In this document: positions 8,524-16,510 of the stretch, in pieces
Numbering within the stretch: position 1 is the first letter of the stretch
How the letters are laid out: each line of letters opens with the position of its first letter
DNA from: Sporosarcina globispora
GTDB lineage: Bacteria; Bacillota; Bacilli; Bacillales; Cytobacillaceae
DNA: 64,000 bases
Assembly: GCF_001274725.1 (NCBI RefSeq)
Contig: NZ_LGUF01000007.1
Span: 71,061-135,060 of the forward strand
Direction: 5' to 3'
Notes under the pieces: generated by a model
The model's input: the letters and a program-made list of their open reading frames with translations, nothing else
What the model was told of the DNA's origin: nothing
Databases searched by the model: none
Made by a program: the position numbers and the translations under genes

Positions 8524-9135
8524 TTATCCAGCCAATAAATAGAGGAGTTCAAATCGTTCTATTAAAAATAGAATAACTGCTGCGAGAGGGATAATTCTTA
8601 TGCGCTGATAATGAGTTTTAGGTAATACAATCCACAAAAACACTGCTAACAGCAAAACAAAGCCTTTTGGGATGGAGAAAGTATAGAAAAAGCTAAAGCC
8701 TTCACCAATGAGCAGGCTGATCGGCATCGCAGCACAAAATGCTGCAGGCCACCCTTCCCCTCTCGCAAACCATACAGCATAGCCGCATACTGGAGAAAGC
8801 AAGGCAATGCCTCCCCAATAGATAAATTGGGATTTTGGAAAAAAACCGAACAAAACCATGGAATACAAATAGTAAGCTGACAGCATCGCTGCGAAGAACA
8901 CAAAAACATGCAAAACTGCAGCTAAAGGTGAACGGCTCCAGACTGCAAGCAAAGTGGCCGCGGCAATCCAGAAACCAAGGCCAGATCCAATTAACCCTAA
9001 AACGGAACCATCCGTATATTTTGCAAGGAACCCTAACAAAGTGCCCGCCATGAATATGGCCAAAACAATTCCAATTTTCCGCATCAAGTGAGGATTCGTT
9101 TCAGTACTTACATTTTCCGGACCTTTCATGGGCAC
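8524..9135 (-). CDS. Multi-pass membrane protein, possibly DUF6518-like
   Basis: 203 residues with about six hydrophobic segments. GTG at 9135 has GGAGG 10 bases upstream. The overall pattern (LAKYTDGSVLGLIGSGLGFW) recalls DUF6518 proteins, whose function is unknown; the assignment is tentative. No operon partner is clear. Confidence 0.6.
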   Translation of the reverse strand: MPMKGPENVSTETNPHLMRKIGIVLAIFMAGTLLGFLAKYTDGSVLGLIGSGLGFWIAAATLLAVWSRSPLAAVLHVFVFFAAMLSAYYLYSMVLFGFFPKSQFIYWGGIALLSPVCGYAVWFARGEGWPAAFCAAMPISLLIGEGFSFFYTFSIPKGFVLLLAVFLWIVLPKTHYQRIRIIPLAAVILFLIERFELLYLLAG

Positions 9136-9265
9136 ATTTCTTAAGCCTCCTATCCACTAAATACTCTTGAATACCGCAAAACTCTTTTCAAACCAACCCC
9201 TCCTGCCCAAATATATCTCCAAAATTTATTTTACCGTAATTTGGACATTAACTAGGTGACTCTCA

Positions 9266-9302
9266 TAAAAAAGCCTGCCCTCATTATTAAGGAGGCAGGC
9301 AG
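9266..9302 (-). terminator. Terminator after the methyltransferase gene
   Basis: On the minus strand GCCTGCC pairs with GGCAGGC, followed by six T residues. Confidence 0.85.
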
Positions 9303-9310
9303 TATAAACC

Positions 9311-10090
9311 CTAGAGTTCTCTCACCTTCCTGCAAACATAAACCATCCCATAGCTATCAGATGTGACAGGTGTCTCCTTCCAATCACTAAATGCATGAAC
9401 AATCTCCATTCCGTTATTCAATAGAAGCCGGTCCATTTCTCTCGGGAAAACATACCGCAGGTTTATTCCAGTTCTTTTTTCATCTACTTGAATTCCTTCT
9501 TTATCATAAAATCTTCTAATGGTGGTATAGTGCTGAATCTGACTTAGCGAGTCGTACGTACTGATTGTATAAACATCCACTTTATTTTGACTAACAGGGT
9601 CTATATACGTTTTCCAATACTCTTCTTCTGAAGACTGCAGCAGCTCTTCCACACTGGGAAACCTCGTTCCAAAGATAAAGATGCCACCGGGCTCCAGGTG
9701 TTTATTAACAGATGATAAGAAATCATCCTGATCTTCATTCGTTAAAAAATGCTGAAAGGAATTTCCGACTGAGAACATGAACGGACTCTTCACATTCAGG
9801 CTGAGCCCTCGGCAATCCTGCTCCACCCATTTGATTTGCAGACCAAGCCCCGTTGATTTCTCCCTTGCAAGCTCTAACATACCACTATGGGCATCAACTC
9901 CAATCAGTTGATGATCCTTCTTTGCCATTGGTATGGTCGCCCGTCCTGTCCCGCAGGCTAAATCAATGATGGGTCCACCCGTTTTTGTAGCCCATTTCAG
10001 CAAATAGGGAACTTCCTCCAGAAAGGAGTTATTCTCTTTATCATATAAAATTGGATCATCGTATTCTTCTGTATTTTTTATAGTATCCAG
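9311..10090 (-). CDS. Class I SAM-dependent methyltransferase, probable non-canonical CTG start
   Basis: 259 residues if read from the CTG at 10090. SAM motif I is IIDLACGTGRAT, followed by GVDAHSGMLELA. The longest ORF with a usual start begins at a TTG (10003), but the open frame upstream reads TIKNTEEYDDPILYDKENN, a normal N-terminus for this family. An AAAGGAG site sits 8 bases before the CTG, and no ATG, GTG or TTG lies between the upstream stop and that point. So the start is CTG (or ATA at 10096), or the ATG was lost. It lies 2 bases after the preceding ORF. The substrate is unknown. Confidence 0.75.
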   Translation of the reverse strand: MDTIKNTEEYDDPILYDKENNSFLEEVPYLLKWATKTGGPIIDLACGTGRATIPMAKKDHQLIGVDAHSGMLELAREKSTGLGLQIKWVEQDCRGLSLNVKSPFMFSVGNSFQHFLTNEDQDDFLSSVNKHLEPGGIFIFGTRFPSVEELLQSSEEEYWKTYIDPVSQNKVDVYTISTYDSLSQIQHYTTIRRFYDKEGIQVDEKRTGINLRYVFPREMDRLLLNNGMEIVHAFSDWKETPVTSDSYGMVYVCRKVREL

Positions 10091-10092
10091 AT

Positions 10093-10293
10093 TTATTTCT
10101 CCTTTCTATCTTCAAATGAAGTTTCACTTCTAGCTTCAATTTTATGAGGTTCCATGCTGATCTTCCTGACTAGCCCATTATCCAAGTCATCAATTGGGGT
10201 AAAATTATTGCTTGTTATGTCTCTTCTGGACTTAAACATCCGAAAAGAATATAAATTATCAAACCTATTACTGGGATTAATAATATATAGCAC
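10093..10293 (-). CDS. Small hydrophilic protein, function unknown, frame uncertain
   Basis: 66 residues from the GTG at 10293, with GGTGGGAG nearby; the frame stays open to 10350. It is not recognised. The reading is complicated by a second open frame from an ATG at 10307 to 10215 that encodes 30 mostly hydrophobic residues (YILLIPVIGLIIYILFGC). One of the two is probably spurious, or a frameshift joins them. The stop lies 2 bases before the methyltransferase CTG, so co-translation is likely. Confidence 0.4.
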   Translation of the reverse strand: MLYIINPSNRFDNLYSFRMFKSRRDITSNNFTPIDDLDNGLVRKISMEPHKIEARSETSFEDRKEK

Positions 10294-10312
10294 TTCTCCC
10301 ACCTCATATCCG

Positions 10313-10411
10313 TTATTTCTTAAACAGCCGATAAACAATAATAATTCCACTTGCTATCAGGAACAGAAGTAAAAGCAGAATCAGTCCCGGAACACCTATA
10401 TTAGCTATCAA
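10313..10411 (-). CDS. Tiny single-helix membrane protein
   Basis: 32 residues from a TTG at 10411 with AAGGAGG 7 bases upstream. The sequence is one hydrophobic helix (NIGVPGLILLLLLFLIASG) ending YRLFKK. The start recalls the TatA N-terminus, but the amphipathic helix is missing, so it may be a TatA-like remnant or an unrelated small membrane protein. It is first in the minus-strand run leading to the methyltransferase. Confidence 0.5.
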   Translation of the reverse strand: MIANIGVPGLILLLLLFLIASGIIIVYRLFKK

Positions 10412-10673
10412 ATCTGTACCTCCTTCCAGCCTATAGTTTAGACTCTCTCTTTATTTAAACCTTTTTACACAAACATTTCTTCTTAAATATGTGAATTTTC
10501 AACGAAATTAAAAAACAGTAAAAAACGATCATGAATACTTGTCGTATTTTTTTACAAAAAAGGATAATTTTAATTCATAAAGAATAAAATGTTACATCTG
10601 CTGAATTAGGTGCGGACCTTACAGCACTGCAAGGGAAAACGAGAAAATATGAGGAAAAAGGGGATTGAAACAC

Positions 10674-10928
10674 ATGCAAAAGTATAGAAGGAGAAACACG
10701 CCGGCTTTTACATTTTTAGCATATTTTACACTGATTGCCGGTGTCGGCTTGTTTTTGATCGGACTTTACAATGCTGATATGGAACTTAATGAAAAAGGGT
10801 ACTATATTGCGGTCATGCTCCTTGTGGCCGTTGGCTCTATTCTGACTCAGAAAGTAACCCGGGATAATGCAGAAGATGCGGAAATCTTGGCTGAGCAAGA
10901 GCGCAGATCGGCTAAAATTGAGCAATAA
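10674..10928 (+). CDS. YiaA/YiaB two-helix domain protein
   Basis: 84 residues from the ATG at 10674, about 10 bases after AAGGGG. FLIGLYNADMELNEKGYY followed by a second helix and QKVTRDN is the YiaAB signature. It is an inner-membrane protein of unknown function. It stands alone between the intergenic region 10412-10673 and the T-box leader. Confidence 0.75.
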   Translation: MQKYRRRNTPAFTFLAYFTLIAGVGLFLIGLYNADMELNEKGYYIAVMLLVAVGSILTQKVTRDNAEDAEILAEQERRSAKIEQ

Positions 10929-10986
10929 ATACACAGGCTCCAGAACACTGCTGTTGGGCAAGTTCTTTTATTAAAATAAAAATCTA

Positions 10987-11016
10987 TTGACTTTAACACT
11001 TAAAAGCGTTTAAGAT
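10987..11016 (+). promoter_or_regulatory. Promoter of the T-box/phhA transcript with palindrome in spacer
   Basis: TTGACT and TAAGAT are separated by 18 bases. The spacer and -10 contain CTTAAA-N4-TTTAAG, a perfect palindrome. The segment is largely duplicated at 11276-11305, downstream of the T-box. Confidence 0.6.
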
Positions 11017-11034
11017 ATAAAGCATCCTAATACT

Positions 11035-11268
11035 TAAATGCTATGAAGGAATTGAAGTAGTGGTATCCTCCCTGTTGCAGAGAGCTGGTGGTGCTGAAAA
11101 CCAGTACAAAGGAGATCATGAATTACGTTTCTGGAGCTTCTTATTTCTATTGCTGAAATAAGACGGTTTAGCCGTTATTCTGTGAAGAGGTAAGTTCTTT
11201 GCTTACAATCAGGGTGGTACCGCGAATAAATTCGTCCCTGCTGAATGAAAATTCAGCAGGGATTTTTT
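11035..11268 (+). ncRNA. T-box riboswitch, probably tyrosine-specific
   Basis: The T-box sequence AGGGTGGTACCGCG is at 11211-11224. The terminator stem TCCCTGCTGAAT (11235-11246) pairs with ATTCAGCAGGGA (11251-11262) and is followed by six T. Stem I has the AGTA and GAA specifier-loop elements; TAC at 11124-11126 is the best specifier candidate. Uncharged tRNA-Tyr would favour antitermination and expression of phenylalanine hydroxylase, which makes tyrosine. The T-box is certain; the Tyr specificity rests on the specifier position and pathway logic. Confidence 0.9.
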
Positions 11269-11275
11269 ATATCTT

Positions 11276-11305
11276 TTTACTTTCACACTTAAAAGCGTTT
11301 AATCA
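11276..11305 (+). repeat. Degenerate second copy of the phhA promoter segment
   Basis: Matches 10987-11016 at 25 of the first 27 positions, including an identical 18-mer ACACTTAAAAGCGTTTAA. The -35 has become TTTACT and the -10 is degraded. It lies between the T-box terminator and the phhA ribosome binding site. Confidence 0.7.
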
Positions 11306-11332
11306 CAAAATCAACAAAAGGAGACATACACT

Positions 11333-13063
11333 ATGAAAAAATCGATACCCGTACACTTACGTCCATTTACAGCCCAGCAGCATTACAATGCATACAGCCC
11401 CATTGATCATGCAGTTTGGAGATATGTAATGAAGCAAAATCATCATTTCCTTGAGGACATCGCTCATGATGCCTTCACTTCAGGCATGAAGTCATCTGGC
11501 ATTTCCATCGATAGCATTCCAAGGGTAAGTGAAATGAACGATCATTTAGATAAAATCGGCTGGGGAGCGGTCATTGTCGACGGATTGATTCCCGGCACAG
11601 CGTTTTTTGATTTTCAGGCACATGGCATCCTTCCAATTGCGACAGATATACGTCAGAAGACGAATATCGAATACACACCCGCTCCTGACATTCTACATGA
11701 AGCAGCAGGCCATGCGCCGATTCTATTCGATGAAACTTACTCAGAGTTTGTTAAATTAATAGGAAATATCGGCGCCAACGCTTTTGCGACAAAAGAAGAA
11801 CATGAGGTATTTGAAGCAACCAGGCATTTATCGATTGTCATGGAAAGTCCCAATTCAACAGAAGAAGAAATTGAAGCAGCCAAACAGCGATTAAAGGAAA
11901 AACAGCAGCTCGTAAAAGGACTTTCCGAAGCTGAGCAAATCTCCAGAATCTTCTGGTGGACGGTTGAATTTGGCCTGATGGGCGACCTGCAGCAGCCCAA
12001 AATCTTCGGTGCAGGACTGCTGTCATCTGTAGGCGAAAGCAGACATTGCCTGTCCGATCAGGTGGTGAAACACCGGTTCACGATTGAAGACGCGATTAAC
12101 ACCAGCTATGATGTTACTTCCATGCAGACTCAGCTATTTGTTTGTGAAAGCTTTGAACAATTGATTGAGGAAGTGACGGGATTCGGCGAGTCGATGGCCT
12201 TCAGGCATGGCGGTACAGCAGCCATTGAGAAAGCGATCGCTTCAAATCAGGTTGCGCACATCGAATTAAATTCTGGAATTCAGCTTACTGGTCTTTTCAC
12301 AGATATCATTAAGGATGTGGACGGGGAAGCCATCTATGTAAAAACGTCAGGTCCAAGTGCCCTTTCGATTCAAAACGAACAAATCGATCACCATGGTCCT
12401 AATATTCACAGTGAAGGGTTTGGGGCGCCTATAGGAAAACTTGCTGGAGGCATTCAGCTGGAGAATCAAACTGAACAGAGCCTGAAGAAGCTCGGCATCG
12501 AGATGAATAAAATGATGCAAATCACCTTCGAAAGCGGTATAGAAATTTCCGGACATGTGACGAATCTATTATTTAATCATGAATCCCTTGTTTTAATAAC
12601 ACTTGAAGAATGCCTCGTTAAAAAGGGAGAAGAAATCTTGTTCCATCCGACTTGGGGCACATATGATTTAGCTGTAGGCAGCCAGATTGCATCAGCTCGG
12701 CCAATCGCAGCTGATTTCGCTGCATTCCACGGGGAATCTGTTATGAATGAAGAACGACAAAAAGAAGGAACAACCCTTACGCCTCTAGAAAAACTATATG
12801 CGGAAGTAAGACAAATCCGGGAAACGATTTTCCCTCAGGATGTCCTTCTTCACAGTGTTATCGGAAAAATTCTCGATGAATTCCCGGAAGAATGGCTGCT
12901 TCAGCTGGAAGTTCTGGAACTGCTTGAAAGACATGACAAAGAATCACCTTTGAAAAAGCTGCTCCTGGACCAGCTTGAAAAGTTAAGTAAGGAAGAACGC
13001 TTTGTCCGCCTGATTCAAAACGGACTCGATGTCATCTTTGATCGGAGGCATGTATCGGTATGA
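11333..13063 (+). CDS. phhA: Phenylalanine 4-monooxygenase (aromatic amino acid hydroxylase), long form
   Basis: 576 residues. It hydroxylates phenylalanine to tyrosine using tetrahydropterin, oxygen and ferrous iron. The iron ligands are visible as H122 and H127 in the HEAAGH motif and E212 in WWTVEFGLM. Residues 1 to about 300 match the catalytic domain; the remaining ~275 have no counterpart in the ~270-290-residue proteobacterial enzymes but occur in the long Bacillus forms I remember. AAAGGAG precedes the ATG. The stop overlaps the next gene by 4 bases, and the T-box lies upstream. Confidence 0.92.
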   Translation: MKKSIPVHLRPFTAQQHYNAYSPIDHAVWRYVMKQNHHFLEDIAHDAFTSGMKSSGISIDSIPRVSEMNDHLDKIGWGAVIVDGLIPGTAFFDFQAHGILPIATDIRQKTNIEYTPAPDILHEAAGHAPILFDETYSEFVKLIGNIGANAFATKEEHEVFEATRHLSIVMESPNSTEEEIEAAKQRLKEKQQLVKGLSEAEQISRIFWWTVEFGLMGDLQQPKIFGAGLLSSVGESRHCLSDQVVKHRFTIEDAINTSYDVTSMQTQLFVCESFEQLIEEVTGFGESMAFRHGGTAAIEKAIASNQVAHIELNSGIQLTGLFTDIIKDVDGEAIYVKTSGPSALSIQNEQIDHHGPNIHSEGFGAPIGKLAGGIQLENQTEQSLKKLGIEMNKMMQITFESGIEISGHVTNLLFNHESLVLITLEECLVKKGEEILFHPTWGTYDLAVGSQIASARPIAADFAAFHGESVMNEERQKEGTTLTPLEKLYAEVRQIRETIFPQDVLLHSVIGKILDEFPEEWLLQLEVLELLERHDKESPLKKLLLDQLEKLSKEERFVRLIQNGLDVIFDRRHVSV

Positions 13064-13356
13064 CCAAATTATATGAAGAAGAAATAACCCGGCACCTGTC
13101 CGCATTGCCAGACTGGAAAAGAAAAGACAGTAAGTGGATTGAACGCCGTTTCCGTTTCAAAGAATATTTAGACGGTATCGCATTCGTTAATAAAGTAGCA
13201 GCTCTTGCCGAAAAGGAAAATCATCATCCTTTTATCACCATTCAATACAAAATGGTGATTGTCTCCCTCACTTCCTGGAGTGAAAACGGACTGACAGAGC
13301 TTGATTTCAAGCTATCCAGGCAGATTAATGCGGTTTATCTTGCAGACCATTTTTAG
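13060..13356 (+). CDS. phhB: Pterin-4a-carbinolamine dehydratase
   Basis: 98 residues, the normal family length. It dehydrates the 4a-hydroxypterin released by phenylalanine hydroxylase so that the cofactor can be recycled. The catalytic NHHPF motif is at residues 54-58. It overlaps phhA by 4 bases (ATGA), giving one translation-coupled Phe-to-Tyr module under T-box control. Confidence 0.92.
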   Translation: MTKLYEEEITRHLSALPDWKRKDSKWIERRFRFKEYLDGIAFVNKVAALAEKENHHPFITIQYKMVIVSLTSWSENGLTELDFKLSRQINAVYLADHF

Positions 13357-13369
13357 AAAGATCTAAACA

Positions 13370-13409
13370 AAAAATCCCCATTTAGAATACAAACTAAATG
13401 GGGATTTTT
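13370..13409. terminator. Bidirectional terminator
   Basis: AAAAATCCCCATTTAG and its exact complement flank an 8-base loop, with A and T runs on both sides, between the convergent phhB and mccB. Confidence 0.9.
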
Positions 13410-13410
13410 C

Positions 13411-14538
13411 CTATAATGCTGACTGCAAATCCTCTATTAAATCTTCTGCATCTTCCAAACCAACCGAAATTCGGATTAGACCATCTGTAATTCCTAGTTC
13501 CAGACGGCGTTCCCTCGGAATCGACGCATGCGTCATTTTGGCTGGAAGGGAAATTAAGCTTTCAACCGCACCCAAACTTTCTGCCAGCGTGAAGAATTTT
13601 ACCTTTCTCAGCACCTCTTCTGCCTTTTCACCGCTGCCTGCATCAAAGGAAATCATTCCGCCAAAACCTCGCGCCTGCTTCGTGTGAATGTCATGGCCTT
13701 TATGATTTTCAAACCCAGGGTAATAAACCTTTGAAACCTGCGGGTGATTAGCAAGAAAATCTGCCACTCTTTTCGCATTCTCTTCAATCTCCTCCATCCG
13801 AACGGCCAGTGTCCTGATCCCCCTGACTAAAAGCCAGCTATCCTGCGGCCCCAGAACAGCACCAATTGAATTTTGGATAAAATGCATATCTGCCGTCAGC
13901 TGTTCCGAATTCACCACAACCAGGCCTGCAACAACATCACTATGGCCTCCTATATATTTGGTAGCACTATGCAGGACAATATCTGCACCTAATTCAATCG
14001 GATTCTGCCAATAAGGCGTACTGAAGGTATTATCCACAATCATTAGCAGGTTTTTGGATTTTGCCAGTTTGGAGATTCCGGCAAGGTCTGTAATCTTCAG
14101 CAACGGATTTGTCGGTGTCTCAACATAGATAGCTTTTGTATTTTCCTGTATCGCGTCCTCTACAGCATTCAGATCACTTGTATCCACAAAGGTTACATCT
14201 ACATTATATTTAGTCAAAACCTTTGTCACTAATCGATAAGAACCACCATATACATCATCTGTGAAAATAACATGATCTCCTGTTGAAAATAAGTGCATTA
14301 CAGAAGAAATGGCGGCCATGCCGGAACCGAAAGCAAAGCTGTGGTATCCGCCTTCCAGATCCTTTATTAATTCCTCAAGAGCATGCCTGGTGGGATTTCC
14401 CGTTCTTGCGTACTCATAAACAAAATTGCCCACACCATCTTGTTTAAACGTACTGGCATGGTGGACAGGTATAGAGACTGCACCAGTATGTTCATCTCTG
14501 GAGATGCCGCCGTGAATCATTTGAGTTTTCTTTCTCAT
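13411..14538 (-). CDS. mccB: Cystathionine gamma-lyase / homocysteine gamma-lyase
   Basis: 375 residues of the Cys/Met-metabolism PLP family. The PLP lysine is K194 in SATKYIGGHSD. With mccA it forms the reverse transsulfuration route from homocysteine to cysteine. It overlaps mccA by 4 bases, as in Bacillus subtilis yrhAB. Cystathionine synthase or beta-lyase paralogs are similar, but the pairing with mccA decides the call. Confidence 0.88.
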   Translation of the reverse strand: MRKKTQMIHGGISRDEHTGAVSIPVHHASTFKQDGVGNFVYEYARTGNPTRHALEELIKDLEGGYHSFAFGSGMAAISSVMHLFSTGDHVIFTDDVYGGSYRLVTKVLTKYNVDVTFVDTSDLNAVEDAIQENTKAIYVETPTNPLLKITDLAGISKLAKSKNLLMIVDNTFSTPYWQNPIELGADIVLHSATKYIGGHSDVVAGLVVVNSEQLTADMHFIQNSIGAVLGPQDSWLLVRGIRTLAVRMEEIEENAKRVADFLANHPQVSKVYYPGFENHKGHDIHTKQARGFGGMISFDAGSGEKAEEVLRKVKFFTLAESLGAVESLISLPAKMTHASIPRERRLELGITDGLIRISVGLEDAEDLIEDLQSAL

Positions 14539-15470
14539 TGTTCATCCTCCTCATAAATAGATTTACTTAAATACCGCTCACTGCTGTCAGGAAAAATAGT
14601 GACAATATTCGTGCCTGGTGAAGCTTTCTCAGCTTCTCTCAGTGCTGCTTCGAAAGCAGCTCCTGATGAGCTTCCAACTAAGTGTCCCTGAAGCAATGCC
14701 AGTTCCTTCACTCGTTTAAAGGCATCTTTATCTGAAATGGTATGAATGGAGTCAAATAAGCCTGTTTCCATATACGGGGGCAAAAACTCCATCCCAATTC
14801 CTTCAGTACGATGAGGCCCTGCCTTTCCTCCATTTATAATGGAGCCTTCCGGTTCAACGATAACTGTCCTTATCTTTGAATTCTGTTCTTTGAAATATTT
14901 TGCGCATCCCATGAACGTACCTCCAGTCCCTGCTCCAGCTGCAAAAATATCAATCTTCCCATCTAACTCTTCGAAAATCTCAGGTCCCAATGTTTCGTAA
15001 TACGTTTGAGGGTTGTTTTCGTTGCTGAATTGCTGAGGACTGTAGGAATTCGGTATCTTCAGCAATAGTTCTTCTGCCTTCTTAATAGCACCTTCCATTC
15101 CTTCTTCAGTCGGCGTATTGATCACTTCTGCCCCTAACGCCTTCATTAACTCTTGTTTTTCAATGCTAAATTTTTGAGGTACGACACAGATGATCTTGAT
15201 CTTCGTTCCAACAGCAGCCAAAGCCAGACCGATCCCGGTATTCCCTGCTGTCGGTTCAATTACAACCCCATCTTCCGGAAGCAGCCCATCCTCAATCCCT
15301 ATCTGAATCAGCTTCTGTCCTAACCGGTCCTTTACACTGCCGCCCGGATTAAAATATTCAAGCTTAGCGAATACATTAACTCCTAAAGGAATAGCATAGT
15401 GTTTGATTTTCACAAGCGGAGTATGCCCAATCAGTTCTTTCACACTGCTGTAATAGTTCATTGATGACAC
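14535..15470 (-). CDS. mccA: O-acetylserine-dependent cystathionine beta-synthase
   Basis: 311 residues of the cysteine synthase fold. The PLP lysine is K47 in GGSVKDRLG, and PTAGNTGIG binds the substrate carboxylate. It condenses O-acetylserine with homocysteine to cystathionine. AGGAGGTG precedes the ATG at 15470. Its 5' leader is about 230 bases and contains a 26-codon ORF. The promoter at 15706-15734 overlaps a candidate operator. Confidence 0.88.
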   Translation of the reverse strand: MSSMNYYSSVKELIGHTPLVKIKHYAIPLGVNVFAKLEYFNPGGSVKDRLGQKLIQIGIEDGLLPEDGVVIEPTAGNTGIGLALAAVGTKIKIICVVPQKFSIEKQELMKALGAEVINTPTEEGMEGAIKKAEELLLKIPNSYSPQQFSNENNPQTYYETLGPEIFEELDGKIDIFAAGAGTGGTFMGCAKYFKEQNSKIRTVIVEPEGSIINGGKAGPHRTEGIGMEFLPPYMETGLFDSIHTISDKDAFKRVKELALLQGHLVGSSSGAAFEAALREAEKASPGTNIVTIFPDSSERYLSKSIYEEDEQ

Positions 15471-15536
15471 CTCCTTTTTTTCACAAAATGTTTATGAAAA
15501 TACGTTTCTCCATACCGCTTTTTTATCCAGCATTTT

Positions 15537-15617
15537 TCAGGCAAGTTCTTTTGTCCATTTCAGACTATGGCTGGCTGTTTCTTTGCACGCTGGCACTTCT
15601 GCTGCACCCAAGCACAT
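15537..15617 (-). CDS. Possible leader ORF in the mccA 5' region, two Cys codons
   Basis: 26 codons from an ATG at 15617, reading MCLGAAEVPACKETASHSLK onward and ending in TGA at 15537. Cys codons are at positions 2 and 11. No strong ribosome binding site precedes it, and no clear terminator follows before mccA. It may be a leader peptide, a gene fragment or chance. Confidence 0.35.
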   Translation of the reverse strand: MCLGAAEVPACKETASHSLKWTKELA

Positions 15618-15683
15618 CTTTCAATTGTTAAAGCTTTCAACGTTCATCTTTTTGATTGTCATTACAATAACTCCAATCTTTAC

Positions 15684-15734
15684 AATTCTTATTATTCCTA
15701 CTTGCATACTATGTTTTAATCCTGGATTTGTCAA
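15684..15734 (-). promoter_or_regulatory. mccAB promoter with candidate operator at the start site
   Basis: Read on the minus strand, TTGACA (15734-15729) and TAGTAT (15711-15706) have a 17-base spacer. TAGGAATAATAAGAATT (15700-15684) covers the expected start site and the first transcribed bases. A repressor bound there would block the promoter. CymR, the Bacillus cysteine repressor, is the obvious candidate, but I cannot match its consensus with certainty. Confidence 0.65.
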
Positions 15735-15792
15735 TTATCTAACTTAAATATTGATTTACCAATAATTCCGAACCTTTTAGAATAAAAAGAAG

Positions 15793-15833
15793 TTGCAATA
15801 CCCACCACCAATTCATACTATACCAATAGGTAT
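15793..15833 (+). promoter_or_regulatory. yrrT promoter with ATACC/GGTAT palindrome
   Basis: TTGCAA (15793-15798) and TACTAT (15816-15821) have a 17-base spacer. ATACC-AATA-GGTAT (15820-15833), a perfect palindrome, overlaps the -10 and the start. The arrangement mirrors the mccA promoter, and the two sites share the core CAA-n-TAGG. Confidence 0.6.
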
Positions 15834-15864
15834 TATATGATTTTAAAAGGGAGTGTATTCATTT

Positions 15865-16500
15865 ATGGGCCGTGAATTTGTTGAACTTTTTGACCACTGG
15901 GCTGAATCATACGATCAGTCGGTAATCGGAAAAGATCTCGAATACAAAGAGGTATTTTTGAATTACGAACATATCCTTAAAGAGGTTGCCAATCTTGTGA
16001 GCGGCAATGTAATCGAGTTTGGTGTAGGCACTGGTAACTTGACACAAAAACTGCTGGAAAAAGGGGCTAATGTGACTGGAATCGAACCTTCTTCAGCTAT
16101 GAGGGAAAAAGCGAGTGAAAAACTTTCAAATGTTCCGTTACTAAATGGTGATTTCCTGGACTTTCAAATAAATAGCCCAATAGATGCCTTCGTTAGCACT
16201 TACGCTTTTCATCACTTGAAGGACACCGAAAAAGCTCAAGCCATCACAAAATACAGCTCTCTTCTTTCAAAGGGCGGCAAAGTGGTTTTTGCAGATACCG
16301 TCTTTAAAAGTGAAGAAGATAAACAGTCTGTCATCAAAGAGGCCAAAAAGAATCATTTTTTCAGTTTGGCACAGGACTTGGAAACTGAGTATTACACAAC
16401 GATCCCAGTATTGGATGAGATCTTTCAATCCAATGGTTTTTCGGTCCAGTTTAAACAGCTCAATCGGTTTGTGTGGCTTATACACGCTTTGAAATTATGA
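15865..16500 (+). CDS. yrrT: YrrT-type SAM-dependent methyltransferase
   Basis: 211 residues from the ATG at 15865 (AAGGGAG 11 bases upstream). The start MGREFVELFDHWAESYDQSV and SAM motif I VIEFGVGTGNLT are those of YrrT, linked in Bacillus subtilis to SAM recycling in the yrrT-mtnN-mccA-mccB operon. Here yrrT is divergent from mccAB and mtnN is absent, so the operon has been rearranged. The methyl acceptor is unknown. Confidence 0.85.
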   Translation: MGREFVELFDHWAESYDQSVIGKDLEYKEVFLNYEHILKEVANLVSGNVIEFGVGTGNLTQKLLEKGANVTGIEPSSAMREKASEKLSNVPLLNGDFLDFQINSPIDAFVSTYAFHHLKDTEKAQAITKYSSLLSKGGKVVFADTVFKSEEDKQSVIKEAKKNHFFSLAQDLETEYYTTIPVLDEIFQSNGFSVQFKQLNRFVWLIHALKL

Positions 16501-16510
16501 AAATCTGTGA

